Positions 17,587 through 28,227 are shown, counted from the first letter of the stretch. The stretch: 64,000 nt of DNA from Lactobacillus intestinalis (GCF_024397795.1 NZ_CP072983.1:992001-1056000); one strand, 5' to 3'. Notes: generated by a model not told the origin, from the sequence alone. Numbers and translations are program-made.

Positions 17587-17595
17587 AGTATATCA
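17587..17595 (-). promoter_or_regulatory. extended -10 promoter candidate for the micro-ORF transcript
   Basis: The minus strand reads TGATATACT, the same extended -10 as at the putative small RNA (14578-14586); no good -35 is seen. The 17431-17586 stretch is AT-rich, contains AGTACT repeats and no convincing gene. Confidence 0.35.
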
Positions 17596-17660
17596 ATAAG
17601 CATCAGTTAAAATAATGTCGTATCTTCTACGCTTTTAGTTAGCTTTTATTAATACCTTCT

Positions 17661-18719
17661 CTAAATCAAACCCATCTTTACCAAATACTCTGCATTTTCT
17701 ACAGTATTCCAAGCAGCGCCTTTTAATAAGTTATCGGAGACAACCCACATATTAAAGGCTCCTGGGTTTTCATAATCGGGGCGAATTCTTCCCACAAAGG
17801 TATCACGTGAACCCTCTGCATTAATTGGTTGAGGATAAATTTGATTTTTAATATCATCTTGCAATACATCCCCTGGGAAATCCGCAATCACATCCATAAT
17901 ATCTTGCGCAGTAGCTGATTCATCTTCCACAGTGAAATAAACACTTTCCCCATGAGCGATGGGCACAGGTACACGCACACAAGTTGCAGTAACCTTAATA
18001 TCCTTAGAATTCATATCATTGAGCATAATCTTCTTAGTCTCGTGAATCATTTTCCATTCTTCATGAGAATAACCACTATCTTCTAAAACATCAATTTGAG
18101 GAAGCAAATTAAATGCTAAAGGATAATGCTTTTTATCACCTTTAGTTGGCAAAATATGTGCATCTTCTTGCATATTCTTACCATCTAAGTAGGCTTGTGA
18201 TTCTTTCTTAAGTTCATCGATTGCGGCTTGGCCTGCACCAGAAGCTGCTTGATAAGTTGAAACAATAATTTGCTTTAAGCCAAACTTTCTGCGAACTGGT
18301 TCTAGCGCCATCACCATCTGAATAGTGGAACAATTTGGATTAGCAATAATACCGTGATGATTCTTTAAAGCTTCCGGATTAACTTCAGGTACTACTAAAG
18401 GCACATCTTCATCCATTCTAAAAGCACTGGTGTTATCTACACAGACGGCCCCTCTTTTAACTGCTTCTGGTAAAAACTTCTTTGATACACTTCCACCAGC
18501 TGAAGACAACACTAAATCAACACCATCAAAAGAATCAGGAGTAGTTTCTTCAACTACTAAATCTTGATCCCGAAACTTAAGATGCGTGCCCGCTGAACGT
18601 GATGAAGCAAGCAGCTTCACGCTTTTAACCGGAATCGTTGACTTAGCTAATTGGTCAATCATTCTTCTACCAACTGCACCAGTAGCACCTAAAATTGCAA
18701 CATTATATTCCTTACTCAT
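17661..18719 (-). CDS. asd: aspartate-semialdehyde dehydrogenase
   Basis: 352 aa. Reduces aspartyl-4-phosphate to aspartate-4-semialdehyde with NADPH, the second step toward diaminopimelate and lysine. The N-terminal dinucleotide fold GATGAVGR (11-18) and catalytic Cys130 in ANPNCSTIQ are visible; ASGAG and the C-terminal VRVPV/H region also match. It is the last gene of the lys operon; its ATG overlaps the aminotransferase stop (ATGA). No strong terminator is seen just after the stop. Confidence 0.96.
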   Translation of the reverse strand: MSKEYNVAILGATGAVGRRMIDQLAKSTIPVKSVKLLASSRSAGTHLKFRDQDLVVEETTPDSFDGVDLVLSSAGGSVSKKFLPEAVKRGAVCVDNTSAFRMDEDVPLVVPEVNPEALKNHHGIIANPNCSTIQMVMALEPVRRKFGLKQIIVSTYQAASGAGQAAIDELKKESQAYLDGKNMQEDAHILPTKGDKKHYPLAFNLLPQIDVLEDSGYSHEEWKMIHETKKIMLNDMNSKDIKVTATCVRVPVPIAHGESVYFTVEDESATAQDIMDVIADFPGDVLQDDIKNQIYPQPINAEGSRDTFVGRIRPDYENPGAFNMWVVSDNLLKGAAWNTVENAEYLVKMGLI

Positions 18720-19897
18720 TGTTCATTACCTTCTTTTAAAAACTCGCCCATTCTCTTTAATGCAACTTGCAAAGCCTCATTGGATGAGGCATAGGATAAT
18801 CTAATATAACCTTCTCCACCAGGTCCAAATGCACTTCCTGGAGTAACTCCAACTTTTTTCTTAAAAGCTAAATCTAGTGCAAATTGCATATCATCGGTTC
18901 CATATTTTTCTGGAATTTTTGCAAAAATATAAAATGCGCCTTGGGGTTTAACAAACTCAACGCCCATTTTGCTTAATTCATTTACTACAAAGTCACGTCT
19001 TTTTTGATAATTTTTTTTATACTCTTCTGAATCATCAATTCCATTAGTAAGAGCTTCAATCGCCGCAGCTTGAGAGGAATCAGTAGTGGTAGTAACCATT
19101 AAGCCGTGAACCTTACTGATTTGATCCATTACCTTTTTTGGCCCTGCAATATAGCCTAAACGGTAACCCGTCATTGCATGAGATTTGGATAAACCAGAAA
19201 TATATAAAGTTCTCTCTGGAATTTCAGTAGCAATTGAATAATGCTCAACACCATAAGTTAATGAACTGTAAATTTCATCAGTGATCACATAAAGATTGTA
19301 TTTTTCGACTATTTTAGCTAGTTGCTTGATTTCTTCATGACTATATTCAACTCCAGTTGGATTAGTCGGATAGTTGAAAATTAATCCTTTAATAGTTGGA
19401 TCATTTTTTACTACGTCTTCTAACTTTTCGGCAGTAAGTTTAAAGTTATCGCTTGCTGTATTCACTAAAGAATATTGAACTCCAGCTAAATTAGCAACTG
19501 GCCAATAAAGTGAAAAAACAGGTGTAGGAACTAAGATTTTATCTTCAGGATTAAATAAAGCAAAAATAGCGGCATTAATTGCTTCTGTAGCTCCGACAGT
19601 AGCTACAATTTCACTCTTAGGGTCATATTTAACGTGAATTGTTTTGTCTAAAAAACGACTAATAGCCTCTAGAAGCTCTTTCTTTCCTTTTTGAGGAGCA
19701 TAATGAGAATCATTTTCCTCAATACTTTTAACAGCCGCTTTTTTTACATGTTCAGGTGTATTTAAATCTGGTTCACCTAAAGTCAACTTAATAATGTTTG
19801 GAATTTCTGAAACTTTATTATCAAAAATCCGAATTCCTGATGGCTTTAAGTTTTCAACCTTTTCACTAAAATGAAGATTATCAGCTAATTCTGGCAT
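18716..19897 (-). CDS. N-acetyl-LL-diaminopimelate aminotransferase (class I/II PLP enzyme)
   Basis: 393 aa. The fold-type I aminotransferase motifs are present: NYPTNPTG (175-182), DEIYS, and the PLP lysine K238 in [16 protein letters not shown]. In this operon it should aminate N-acetyl-2-amino-6-ketopimelate, the step between dapD/H and the deacetylase; the call (patA/dapX type) rests on context. ATG 19897 is chosen over a GTG four codons upstream because that GTGAGG itself makes the ribosome site. It overlaps asd by 4 nt and follows dapB by 15 nt. Confidence 0.88.
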   Translation of the reverse strand: MPELADNLHFSEKVENLKPSGIRIFDNKVSEIPNIIKLTLGEPDLNTPEHVKKAAVKSIEENDSHYAPQKGKKELLEAISRFLDKTIHVKYDPKSEIVATVGATEAINAAIFALFNPEDKILVPTPVFSLYWPVANLAGVQYSLVNTASDNFKLTAEKLEDVVKNDPTIKGLIFNYPTNPTGVEYSHEEIKQLAKIVEKYNLYVITDEIYSSLTYGVEHYSIATEIPERTLYISGLSKSHAMTGYRLGYIAGPKKVMDQISKVHGLMVTTTTDSSQAAAIEALTNGIDDSEEYKKNYQKRRDFVVNELSKMGVEFVKPQGAFYIFAKIPEKYGTDDMQFALDLAFKKKVGVTPGSAFGPGGEGYIRLSYASSNEALQVALKRMGEFLKEGNEQ

Positions 19898-19912
19898 TTT
19901 TGGCCTCACAAT

Positions 19913-20692
19913 CTATAAAATGTTTTCTAATCCAACTATCAATTCATGTAAAGAATCAACTTTTTTAAGGGCTACTTTAACCCCGCTCATAAATGATTCA
20001 CGATCAAACGAATCTTGTCGAATAGTTAAAGCTTCCCCCTTACCGCCGAACAAAACTTGTTCATGAGCAATGTAACCTGGAAGGCGAACAGAATGGATCT
20101 TAATTCCTTCATAATCTCCACCACGAACATGAGCTAAGCTTTCAACTTCATTAGGAGCAGTCTCATGTTTTGGCCGATTTTCCGCAATTAATTTTGCCGT
20201 GCTTAAAGCCGTTCCAGAGGGAGCATCTTTCTTATCAGCATGGTGCATTTCAATAATTTCAACATCTGGAAAATATTTTGCAGCTTCTTTTGCAAATTTC
20301 ATCAGTAAGACTGCAGACATTCCAAAATTAGAAGCAATTAACCCTCCCACTTGTTCTTTTTTAGCTAAGTTCTTTAGTTTTGCCACTTGTTCATCATTTA
20401 AACCAGTCGTGCCCACAATTGGTGAAATATGATGCAAAATTGCATACTTTACATTTTCATAAACTGCATTAGGAGTAGTGAAGTCAATCCAAATATCGGC
20501 AATATTTTCAGGAATATCGCTTAATTGATTAAAAATTTGAGCAGTCTTAGGAAGATGATATTCTTCAGGATCATGATTAGCATGTGGACTAAGACCTGCT
20601 ACAATTTCAAAATCGGCCATGTTATTTACTAAGTTCACTGCCTTTTGCCCCATGGCACCTGCAAAACCAGCAATTAAAACCTTTTTAGTCAT
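19913..20692 (-). CDS. dapB: 4-hydroxy-tetrahydrodipicolinate reductase
   Basis: 259 aa. Reduces hydroxy-tetrahydrodipicolinate with NAD(P)H. N-terminal nucleotide-binding GFAGAMGQ (9-16); the catalytic signature [15 protein letters not shown] (H150, H151, K154/K155) is intact. The start overlaps dapA by 8 nt with a GGAAGAAA ribosome site, which implies translational coupling. Confidence 0.96.
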   Translation of the reverse strand: MTKKVLIAGFAGAMGQKAVNLVNNMADFEIVAGLSPHANHDPEEYHLPKTAQIFNQLSDIPENIADIWIDFTTPNAVYENVKYAILHHISPIVGTTGLNDEQVAKLKNLAKKEQVGGLIASNFGMSAVLLMKFAKEAAKYFPDVEIIEMHHADKKDAPSGTALSTAKLIAENRPKHETAPNEVESLAHVRGGDYEGIKIHSVRLPGYIAHEQVLFGGKGEALTIRQDSFDRESFMSGVKVALKKVDSLHELIVGLENIL

Positions 20693-21629
20693 TTTCTTCC
20701 ACTTCTTTTCCTAAATCTAGTGGTAATTCGTGCATTAAAGCATCATCTTTTAAGCCTAAATGTTGTGCTAAGGTTACTTTTTCTTCTTCATTTAAACTTA
20801 CTAATGGCAAACGACAACCACCAGTCTCAAATCCCTGTGCATTTAAAACTGCTTTAACTGGCGATGGGGATGGATACATAAATAATGCAGCCATTCTTGG
20901 AGTTAACCATCGTTGCAAGCGAGCAGCCTCAGGATAGTTACCTGCATATAAATCATCATACATTTCACGCATTTGCTTAGAATAAATGTGTGAAGCCACT
21001 GATACAACTCCATTGGCCCCAAGCAAACGCGCAGTTAAAGCTTGACTATCCTCACCAGTAAAGACTTGGAAGTCATTATCCTTATGATCAATAATGTATT
21101 CCAATTCCTCTAAGCTAGCACATTGCTTAATTCCTTTAATATTTTCAATATGAGAGAGTTGAACCACTGTTTCCTGATTCATTTTGACTCCAACACGTCC
21201 TGGAATGTTGTAAATCAAGATTGGAAGATCAACATTCTCGGCTACTGCAGTAAAGTGAGCTACCATACTACGCTGATTTGGCTTGTTATAAGGGGGAACA
21301 ACAACTAAGGCATAATCAATTCCTTTAATTTTTGCTACTTCATTAGTAAATGCAATTGTTTCTGCAGTGTTATTGCTTCCAGTTCCAGCAATCACTGGAA
21401 CACGGCCATTTACAATTTCGCCAAATTTAGTATAGAGCTCAATTTTTTCATCATGAGACAAAGTTGGTGTCTCACCCGTTGTACCTCCAATTACAAAGCC
21501 ATTAGTTCCTTGACTAATCAAATAATTAGTTAACTTCTTCAAACTGTCATAATCGATTTCTTCATTTTCATCAAAAGGAGTTACAAGTGCCGTTAATAAA
21601 TCAGTATCAATTAATCTTGTCAATTTCAT
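20685..21629 (-). CDS. dapA: 4-hydroxy-tetrahydrodipicolinate synthase
   Basis: 314 aa (beta/alpha)8 aldolase-type enzyme. Condenses pyruvate with aspartate semialdehyde. Schiff-base lysine K168 in [10 protein letters not shown]; Tyr140 in [15 protein letters not shown] near 48 for the substrate carboxylate. The C-terminus has a short acidic tail (LGKEVEEND). It overlaps the upstream deacetylase by 4 nt (ATGA). Confidence 0.96.
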   Translation of the reverse strand: MKLTRLIDTDLLTALVTPFDENEEIDYDSLKKLTNYLISQGTNGFVIGGTTGETPTLSHDEKIELYTKFGEIVNGRVPVIAGTGSNNTAETIAFTNEVAKIKGIDYALVVVPPYNKPNQRSMVAHFTAVAENVDLPILIYNIPGRVGVKMNQETVVQLSHIENIKGIKQCASLEELEYIIDHKDNDFQVFTGEDSQALTARLLGANGVVSVASHIYSKQMREMYDDLYAGNYPEAARLQRWLTPRMAALFMYPSPSPVKAVLNAQGFETGGCRLPLVSLNEEEKVTLAQHLGLKDDALMHELPLDLGKEVEEND

Positions 21630-22774
21630 TTCTCCATTCTATAAATCAAGAATCCTTTAATAGCCTCTATACCTCGTATAATACTACTTTCATTAGGTGT
21701 TAACGTTGCCGAATGAAGTTCGGAGTTATCTTCTACTCCTAACCAAAACATTACTCCAGGGAATTTAGCTAATAAAAATCCAAAATCTTCTCCCGTCATT
21801 GCTGGCGCTGTTTCAACATAGTTGACTTGAGGATTATTTTTCATATACGAAATAAATTGCTTAGTTAATTCAGGATTATTTTCAACAGGCCAGTAGCCTC
21901 CTTGATTCAGCTGCAATTCAACATCCAAATTATAGCTACGAGCAATACCTTCACAAATATCTTTTAAGCGTTGATCAATTTGAACAATCATTTTTTGAGT
22001 TAATCCCCGAATTGTTCCCTCAATTCTGGCATGACCTGCAATTACATTTCGAATTGTACCCGCTTTTACTTTTCCTAAAGTTACTACCCCACTTTGAATG
22101 GGATCGATACTTCTAGAAATAATAGTTTGAATTTGCATAATTAAACTAGCTGTTGCCACAACCGTATCATTAGCATTTTGCGGAAAAGCAGCATGACCAC
22201 TTTTACCAGTAATGTCAATATTTACCTCAGTGGTTCCTGCAAACAAAGTTCCCATTCGGCAACCAATTGCACCTGCTGGCAAAGCTGGATTGTCATGTAG
22301 ACCATAAAATTCATCCGGTTTAAACTCATCATGAAAAATTCCTTTTTCATAGGCTTGTCTACCGCCACTTTCACTTTCTTCAGCCGGCTGAAAGAAAAAC
22401 AATAAATTATCTTGAGGTTGATTCTCACTAAAATAGTTTAAAAGTCCTAAAGCAACTGTCATATGAATATCATGTCCGCACGCATGCATTACATTAGGAT
22501 TTTTAGAAGCATATGGAAGATTAGTTTTTTCATTAACCGGTAAAGCATCAATATCTGCACGATAACCAATAGTTCTTTGAGGATTTTTACCTTTTACCAA
22601 TACTAAAATGGCAGTTGGAAGCGATTGTGGCACTTCGATTTTTAAATAATCTTGATTAAAGCTCTTGATAATATTTAAAAGATAATCATGAGTTTTAAAT
22701 TCTTTAAGAGCTAATTCCGGAATTTGATGTAAATGACGCCTAATCTGAATAAGTTCTTCTTTTGTTAAAATCAT
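21626..22774 (-). CDS. N-acetyldiaminopimelate deacetylase (M20 family)
   Basis: 382 aa M20-type metal-dependent amidohydrolase. Metal ligands are visible in HACGHDIH (97-104) and the PAEESESGG block. It removes acetate from N-acetyl-LL-diaminopimelate. The family also contains hippurate hydrolases and carboxypeptidases, but the position between dapD/H and dapA makes the lysine role clear. The gap to the upstream dapD is 2 nt. Symbols differ between species, so none is given. Confidence 0.92.
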   Translation of the reverse strand: MILTKEELIQIRRHLHQIPELALKEFKTHDYLLNIIKSFNQDYLKIEVPQSLPTAILVLVKGKNPQRTIGYRADIDALPVNEKTNLPYASKNPNVMHACGHDIHMTVALGLLNYFSENQPQDNLLFFFQPAEESESGGRQAYEKGIFHDEFKPDEFYGLHDNPALPAGAIGCRMGTLFAGTTEVNIDITGKSGHAAFPQNANDTVVATASLIMQIQTIISRSIDPIQSGVVTLGKVKAGTIRNVIAGHARIEGTIRGLTQKMIVQIDQRLKDICEGIARSYNLDVELQLNQGGYWPVENNPELTKQFISYMKNNPQVNYVETAPAMTGEDFGFLLAKFPGVMFWLGVEDNSELHSATLTPNESSIIRGIEAIKGFLIYRMEK

Positions 22775-22776
22775 CG

Positions 22777-23487
22777 CTATATCTTTCTTAAATTATCTTC
22801 TAAACCAGTTTTGCTTTCGGTTTTTTGATCAACTTTTTTAATAACTTTAGCTGGCACACCTGCCACCACAGTATAAGGAGCTACATCATGAGTTACAATT
22901 GCCCCTGCCGCAATTACAGCACCTTCACCAACATGAACGCCTTCAATTACTACTGCATTAGCACCAATTAAAACATTATCATCAATTCTTACTGGTTCCG
23001 CAGAAGCAGGTTCAATTACGCCTGCTAAAACTGCATTGGCACCCACGTGGCAATGCTTTCCTACAATAGCACGTCCTCCTAAGACAGCACCCATATCAAT
23101 CATAGAATCATCACCAATTTCGGCACCAATATTAATCACTGCTCCCATCATAATTACTGCATTATTACCGATTACGACATGATCTCTAATCAAAGCTCCT
23201 GGCTCAATACGAGCATTGATTTCTTTTAAATCCAGTAAAGGTACGGCAGAATTACGGGCATCGTTTTCGACATGATAATCTTCAATCTCTTGCGAATGGT
23301 TTGCTAAAAATTCTTTTATTACTTGCCAATCTCCAAAAATCACGCCACTTTCAGCATTGACAAAATCTTGAATCTCTTCTGGAAAGTCAAGATTTTCCAA
23401 ATCTCCTTTAAGATAAACTTTGACTGGCATTTTTTTAGGAGCATTTCCAATATAATTAATAATACTTTGAGCATCTAACTTTGACAT
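22777..23487 (-). CDS. dapD: tetrahydrodipicolinate N-acetyltransferase
   Basis: 236 aa. The N-terminal helical domain (about 1-85) precedes a left-handed beta-helix of hexapeptide repeats ([35 protein letters not shown] and so on, about 95-215). It transfers acetyl from acetyl-CoA to tetrahydrodipicolinate, committing to the acetyl branch of the DAP pathway. Also called dapH in Bacillus. 18 nt behind lysA. Confidence 0.95.
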   Translation of the reverse strand: MSKLDAQSIINYIGNAPKKMPVKVYLKGDLENLDFPEEIQDFVNAESGVIFGDWQVIKEFLANHSQEIEDYHVENDARNSAVPLLDLKEINARIEPGALIRDHVVIGNNAVIMMGAVINIGAEIGDDSMIDMGAVLGGRAIVGKHCHVGANAVLAGVIEPASAEPVRIDDNVLIGANAVVIEGVHVGEGAVIAAGAIVTHDVAPYTVVAGVPAKVIKKVDQKTESKTGLEDNLRKI

Positions 23488-23505
23488 TTTTATCTCTTTT
23501 CTACA

Positions 23506-24810
23506 TTAAATATTGTAATCTTGGTCTAAATGAATTAAATCTTCTAAGGATTCTCTTTTAACTACTACTTGTGCTTTCCCATTTTCTGCAAAAACGACAG
23601 CGGGACGAGGATTACGATTATAATTTGAAGCCATTGAGTACCCATAAGCACCAGTATCAAGCATGGCCAAAATGTCACCTGCTTTTAACGAAGGTAACTT
23701 AGCATCTGCTAAAATATCGCCCGATTCGCAATATTTACCAGCCACATGAAATTCTTGACTAGCCTTTCTTTGTGGATCGTTAGCTAAAACTGTTTCATAT
23801 TTTGCTTGGTAAAGAGCTGGACGAATGTTGTCTCCCATCCCTCCATCAACAGCAACATAAGGAACTAAGCCGGGAATTTCTTTCATGCTTCCTACTTTGT
23901 AGAGATTGTACCCTGCTGGTCCTACAATGGAGCGCCCAGGTTCAATATCAATTTCAGGAATGGGAAAATTATGTTTAGTTGCTTCATCTTTAATTGTTTT
24001 CACAATGACTTTTACAAATTCTTCTGGCTTTAGAGGATGATCTTCTTGAACATATTTAATTCCAAAACCACCACCGACATTGATTATTTGAGCTGTATAA
24101 TCATAATTTTTTCTCCAAGATGCTGCAACATCAACCAATTTAGCTGCCGCCATTTCAAAACCATTAAGTTCAAAAATTTGTGAACCAATATGGGCATGAA
24201 TCCCTAACATATGCATTCTTTGATTTTTCAAAACTTCTTGTAAAGCTTTGTCTGCTTGACCAGAATCTAGATCAAAACCAAATTTGCTATCTACTTGACC
24301 AGTTTGATCATATTCATGAGTGTGAGCTGAAATGCCCGGCGTGATTCTAAGCATCACGTTGATCTCACTATCTTGTTCTTCAAGAACCTGACTAAGTAAA
24401 TCAATCTCATAGAAATTATCAATCATAATTTTGCCAACATGGTTTTTAACAGCCATTTCAAGCTCTTCTTTTGATTTATTATTGCCATGAAAACTAACCC
24501 GCTCTATTGGGAAATTGGCCTTCATAGCTGTATAAAGCTCACCTGCAGACACAACATCGGTATAAGCTCCCTCCTCATTGGCAACTTGATACATTGCAAT
24601 TGAAGCGAAAGCTTTACTTGCATAACTCACTGCATAATTAACTTGTTCTTCTTCAAACACCTTTTTAAAAGCGCGAATTTGATGACGAATTTGACTAACA
24701 TCATATACAACTAAAGGAGTCCCATATTCTTTAGCTAGCTCAAGACTATCCATTCCTCCAATAGTTAAATGACCTGCTTGATTAATCTGATTAGTAATTT
24801 GTGAATTCAT
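23506..24810 (-). CDS. lysA: diaminopimelate decarboxylase
   Basis: 434 aa PLP enzyme of the alanine racemase fold. PLP lysine K66 in SYASKAF; HIGSQI and GGGFGI glycine-rich phosphate loop; EPGRSIVG; the active-site Cys in KYCESGD and YG-SMASNYN at the C-terminus. It makes L-lysine from meso-diaminopimelate, the last step. It is the first gene after the lysine riboswitch. Peptidoglycan in this bacterial group usually contains lysine (family knowledge). Confidence 0.96.
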   Translation of the reverse strand: MNSQITNQINQAGHLTIGGMDSLELAKEYGTPLVVYDVSQIRHQIRAFKKVFEEEQVNYAVSYASKAFASIAMYQVANEEGAYTDVVSAGELYTAMKANFPIERVSFHGNNKSKEELEMAVKNHVGKIMIDNFYEIDLLSQVLEEQDSEINVMLRITPGISAHTHEYDQTGQVDSKFGFDLDSGQADKALQEVLKNQRMHMLGIHAHIGSQIFELNGFEMAAAKLVDVAASWRKNYDYTAQIINVGGGFGIKYVQEDHPLKPEEFVKVIVKTIKDEATKHNFPIPEIDIEPGRSIVGPAGYNLYKVGSMKEIPGLVPYVAVDGGMGDNIRPALYQAKYETVLANDPQRKASQEFHVAGKYCESGDILADAKLPSLKAGDILAMLDTGAYGYSMASNYNRNPRPAVVFAENGKAQVVVKRESLEDLIHLDQDYNI

Positions 24811-24845
24811 ATTTTGCCTGCATTTCTAAAAAATAGAAGCGCTAA

Positions 24846-24883
24846 TAAAAAATCCATTGTCTGCGCTCAACAAACAACGGATT
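24846..24883 (-). terminator. riboswitch terminator
   Basis: The minus strand AATCCGTTGT pairs with ACAATGGATT (24874-24883 with 24851-24860, one G-T pair), then a T-run (24846-24850). Confidence 0.85.
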
Positions 24884-25080
24884 AAATTATTTTTAATCTT
24901 ATGATCGATAGCGCTCCGCGAATCTTAATTTTCGCGACAGTTTACAATCTCTTAAATTGCATCCCAGCAAATAATACTTGGCCTCATATTATCACTTCGG
25001 CAACTTCCCCTTTCACAATTCATCATAGTTTTGCCTAAACTCCTAATTGCTACTTTTGTCAGTTGCGCCTCTTCGAATTT
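24846..25080 (-). promoter_or_regulatory. lysine riboswitch (L-box) with expression platform
   Basis: The leader between promoter and lysA has the L-box hallmarks in order on the minus strand: GAAGAGGCGCAACTG, AAAGTAGC, AGGAGTTTAGGC, GAAAGGGGAAGTTGCCGAAG, GAGGCCAAGTATT, TTGCTGGGATGC and AAACTGTCGCG. A terminator follows at 24846-24883. Lysine binding is expected to favour termination. It controls the seven-gene lysA-asd operon and not the divergent aspartokinase unit. Confidence 0.93.
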
Positions 25081-25086
25081 GACTAA

Positions 25087-25115
25087 ATTGTATATTTTAT
25101 TAAAAACAGAGTCAA
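25087..25115 (-). promoter_or_regulatory. promoter of the lysine operon
   Basis: TTGACT (25110-25115), a 17-nt spacer and TACAAT (25087-25092) on the minus strand. The start point is predicted near 25080, right at the riboswitch 5' end. Confidence 0.85.
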
Positions 25116-25142
25116 TAGTTTTACATGATTTTTTAATTTTTA

Positions 25143-25170
25143 TTGCAAGTTTGAAAATTAATGTTAAACT
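25143..25170 (+). promoter_or_regulatory. promoter of lysC-dapF
   Basis: TTGCAA (25143-25148), a 16-nt spacer and TAAACT (25165-25170) preceded by TGT, giving an extended -10. It faces away from the lysA promoter, with the -35 boxes about 28 nt apart. Confidence 0.55.
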
Positions 25171-25183
25171 TCAATTAAAATCT

Positions 25184-25220
25184 TTTAATTAAAGCACATT
25201 TACTTGCAGCTTTAATTAAA
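25184..25220. repeat. 12-bp inverted repeat in the lysC leader
   Basis: TTTAATTAAAGC (25184-25195) and GCTTTAATTAAA (25209-25220) are perfect inverted copies 13 nt apart, each holding the palindrome TTTAATTAAA. They lie between the predicted start point and the ribosome site, so they could be a leader hairpin or paired operator sites. Confidence 0.6.
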
Positions 25221-25238
25221 CTAAAAGGAAGTACTGAT

Positions 25239-26591
25239 ATGAGAGTAGTAAAATTTGGTGGTAGTTCGCTAGCCACCGGCACTAGTGTGAATCAAGCACT
25301 TGAGATTATTTTAGCTGACCCATCTCGACAAGTAATGGTTGTCTCAGCTCCTGGTAAAAGAAATAGCTCGGATATTAAAGTTACAGATCTTTTAATTAAA
25401 TATGCAAAAACTGTCCTAAATCATCAAAACTATTCAAAAATAGTTGACGAAATTTATAGTCGCTATCAAGAAATTGGTCATTTTTTTGGATTAGATGAGA
25501 CTCAACTTAACATAATTAAAGATATTCTACTTTCTTTACCCGAATCTTCTTATCCAACTGATGATTATCTAATTGCCGCATTTAAAGCTCATGGCGAACG
25601 ATTAAATGCACGATTAATTGCAATGATTTTAAATCAAAAAGGAATTAAAACTAAGTTTTTAGATCCTCATGAAGCCGGTTTAACCGTTACTGGTGAACCT
25701 AATGATGCGATTGTGAGTCCTGAGACCTACCTCAATCTTGATAAAATTAAAATAGATTCTGATGAACATGTCATCTTTCCAGGCTTTTTTGGTATTACAC
25801 CTTCTGGCCATATCGCCACTTTTTCTCGAGGAGGTTCGGATATCACCGGGGCAATTTTAGCTAAGGGATTGCATGCAGACCTATATGAAAACTTTACAGA
25901 TGTCAATGGAATCTTCGCAGCTAATCCAGCTATTATTGATCATCCTCAATCTATAAAGACCATGACTTACCGCGAAATGCGTGAATTGTCATATGCGGGA
26001 TTTTCTGTTTTCCATGATGAAGCTTTAATTCCAGCCATTGAAGGGGAAGTTCCAATTAACGTCAAAAATACTCATGATCCTCAAAATCCTGGTACCATGA
26101 TTGTCCCTGACAAGCGATTTAAGCCTCTTAATCCTATTACAGGAGTAGCGAGTCAAAAACACTTCTCTGCTCTTTATTTGCATAAATATTTGCTCAATAA
26201 AGAAGCCGGCTTTACTTTACGTATCTTACAAATTCTTTATAAGCATAATATTCCTTACGAACATATGCCTTCTGGGATCGACGATATCACAATTATCTTT
26301 AATCGCCAGTTTTTAAATGATCAATTAATTGATTTAATTTGTAACGAAATTCAGTCTTTAATTAATCCCGATCAACTTGAATGGATTGATGATTATGCCA
26401 TTATTATGATCGTCGGCGAAGGGATGAAATATGAACATGGAATTAGTTCACAAATCCTGGCCTCCCTAAACAAAGAGGATATTTCACCTCAAATGATCAA
26501 CCAAGGCGCTTCACAAATTTCAATCATGATTGGAACCAAGAAAGAAGAAGCTGATCAAGTAGTTAAAACAATTTACAAACAATTTTTCTAG
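25239..26591 (+). CDS. lysC: aspartokinase
   Basis: 450 aa monofunctional enzyme. Phosphorylates aspartate at the start of the pathway. The amino-acid kinase domain begins VVKFGGSSLA (3-12) and contains FSRGGSDITGAIL and YENFTDVNG. Two ACT-type regulatory domains (about 305-450) suggest feedback control by an end product. An AAAGGAAG ribosome site precedes the ATG. dapF follows 14 nt later. This unit lacks the lysine riboswitch of its neighbour, so its control is probably separate and partly allosteric. Confidence 0.94.
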   Translation: MRVVKFGGSSLATGTSVNQALEIILADPSRQVMVVSAPGKRNSSDIKVTDLLIKYAKTVLNHQNYSKIVDEIYSRYQEIGHFFGLDETQLNIIKDILLSLPESSYPTDDYLIAAFKAHGERLNARLIAMILNQKGIKTKFLDPHEAGLTVTGEPNDAIVSPETYLNLDKIKIDSDEHVIFPGFFGITPSGHIATFSRGGSDITGAILAKGLHADLYENFTDVNGIFAANPAIIDHPQSIKTMTYREMRELSYAGFSVFHDEALIPAIEGEVPINVKNTHDPQNPGTMIVPDKRFKPLNPITGVASQKHFSALYLHKYLLNKEAGFTLRILQILYKHNIPYEHMPSGIDDITIIFNRQFLNDQLIDLICNEIQSLINPDQLEWIDDYAIIMIVGEGMKYEHGISSQILASLNKEDISPQMINQGASQISIMIGTKKEEADQVVKTIYKQFF

Positions 26592-26605
26592 AAAGGATTC
26601 TTTAC

Positions 26606-27607
26606 ATGTCAACTTTATATAAAGTGCACGGCTCTCAAAACCATTTTTTTATTCTAGATCAAACAGAACTTTCCACTCCTCTTACAGATACAGAATTAGT
26701 TGAATTCACTAAAAAAATCACTAATCCCTCATCAGGAATTTTAAATGGAGCCGATGGTGTTTTAGCAATTAATTCTCCTACCCGGCCACAAGCTTTAGCG
26801 CAAATGCGAGTTATCAATACCGATGGTAGTGAGGCCTCAATGTGTGGGAATGGACTAAGAACTGTCGCTCGCTATTTATCCAAAAAATATAATCAAGACA
26901 ACTTTTTAGTAGACACCATGAATGCTAATTTACGTGTTCGTAAGCCTGATAATTTAGCTAAAGGAGTAAAAGCCTTCGCAGTCGAGATTTCTCCGGTATC
27001 TTTTAATAAAAGCTCTCTTCCCTTCCAAAATTTAGGTTACAATCGCATCATTGACCAATATTTACCAGAAATTTATCCCGGTCTACGTTTTACTTCAATT
27101 GCCGTTCCCAATCCCCATTTGATTAGTTTTATGGATCAAAATCAAATTGAAAGTAATATTTTAAAAGAAGTTGGAAAATATTTAAACGGTGATAATCCTT
27201 ACTTCCCAGATGGAGTCAATGTCAACTTTGCCCAAATCCTCGGTAAAAACAAGCTCTTTGTACGTACCTATGAGCGCGGAGTAGGTTTTACAAATGCCTG
27301 CGGAACTGGAATGTCGGCCACATCTTTGGCATTTTGTTTGACTCATCCGGAGAAAGGATTCTTTAATCAATCAATTGACGTTTACAATCCGGGTGGAAAA
27401 GTTCAAACAATTGTCCATCACGAAAATCATACTTATTGGATCGAATTAATTGGGAATGCTACCTTTACAGATCAAATTGAAATTAGTGAAACTGACTTAC
27501 ATAATTGTGATTTTTCAAGCATAAATATAACTTCTACTGAAGAAGAAAGTGACTATCAAAACTTCATTCAAAACTTGCCCCATTTTAATAATCTCAGCGC
27601 AAACTAA
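26606..27607 (+). CDS. dapF: diaminopimelate epimerase
   Basis: 333 aa, about 50 longer than the common 275-280 because of a C-terminal extension (from about 295) of unknown role. Converts LL- to meso-diaminopimelate using two cysteines: C80 in SMCGNGLR and C232 in NACGTGMS. GAAAGGA ribosome site 8 nt before the ATG. Terminated by a perfect hairpin. Confidence 0.95.
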   Translation: MSTLYKVHGSQNHFFILDQTELSTPLTDTELVEFTKKITNPSSGILNGADGVLAINSPTRPQALAQMRVINTDGSEASMCGNGLRTVARYLSKKYNQDNFLVDTMNANLRVRKPDNLAKGVKAFAVEISPVSFNKSSLPFQNLGYNRIIDQYLPEIYPGLRFTSIAVPNPHLISFMDQNQIESNILKEVGKYLNGDNPYFPDGVNVNFAQILGKNKLFVRTYERGVGFTNACGTGMSATSLAFCLTHPEKGFFNQSIDVYNPGGKVQTIVHHENHTYWIELIGNATFTDQIEISETDLHNCDFSSINITSTEEESDYQNFIQNLPHFNNLSAN

Positions 27608-27638
27608 AAAAGAGAGGAATGTGATTCCTCTCTTTTTT
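27606..27638. terminator. bidirectional 15-bp terminator
   Basis: 27606-27620 pairs perfectly with 27624-27638 (GAGAGGAAT/ATTCCTCTC core with A and T runs), loop GTG. It serves dapF and the converging ysxC operon. Confidence 0.92.
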
Positions 27639-28227
27639 AATCTTCTAAATGCTTCTCAATCCAATCTCCAAGTTCTTTAACGTGCAATTTTGACACAGAA
27701 CTAAATGTAAGGACAGAAACATTCTCATAACTCAAGTCCAGATGCTTTTTTAAATTTGATAGCACCTTATTTACTTGGCTCTTTTTAATTTTATCCATTT
27801 TGGTGCACACTACCAAAATTGGCAAGTTCAAATATTGCGCATAATCATACATGGCAATATCATCTTTTGTAGGCTCATGACGAGCATCGACTAAAATAAT
27901 CAGCCCTTTTAAGTTAGGACGCGTTTCTAGATAATCTTGGATCATTTCACCAAAAGCTTCTCGTTGTTTTTGAGAAACTTTTGCATAACCATATCCGGGT
28001 ACATCTACTAAATAAAATTCCTCATTAACAATATAAAAATTTAGCGTTTGCGTTTTCCCGGGCTGAGAAGACGTTCTAGCAAGATTTTTTCTCTTTAGGA
28101 GTGTATTTATCAAGCTGGATTTTCCAACGTTTGAGCGACCTGCTAAAGCAATCTCAGGCAAATTATCTTTTGGATACTGATCTTCTCTTACGGCACTAAC
28201 TGCATAATCACTATTTTTAATTATCAT
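27637..28227 (-). CDS. ysxC: ribosome biogenesis GTP-binding protein YsxC/EngB
   Basis: 196 aa TRAFAC GTPase needed for 50S subunit assembly. G1 GRSNVGKS (30-37), G3 DVPGYGYAK and G4 TKMDK are all intact. It overlaps clpX by 11 nt, the common clpX-ysxC pair of Firmicutes. Confidence 0.96.
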   Translation of the reverse strand: MIIKNSDYAVSAVREDQYPKDNLPEIALAGRSNVGKSSLINTLLKRKNLARTSSQPGKTQTLNFYIVNEEFYLVDVPGYGYAKVSQKQREAFGEMIQDYLETRPNLKGLIILVDARHEPTKDDIAMYDYAQYLNLPILVVCTKMDKIKKSQVNKVLSNLKKHLDLSYENVSVLTFSSVSKLHVKELGDWIEKHLED

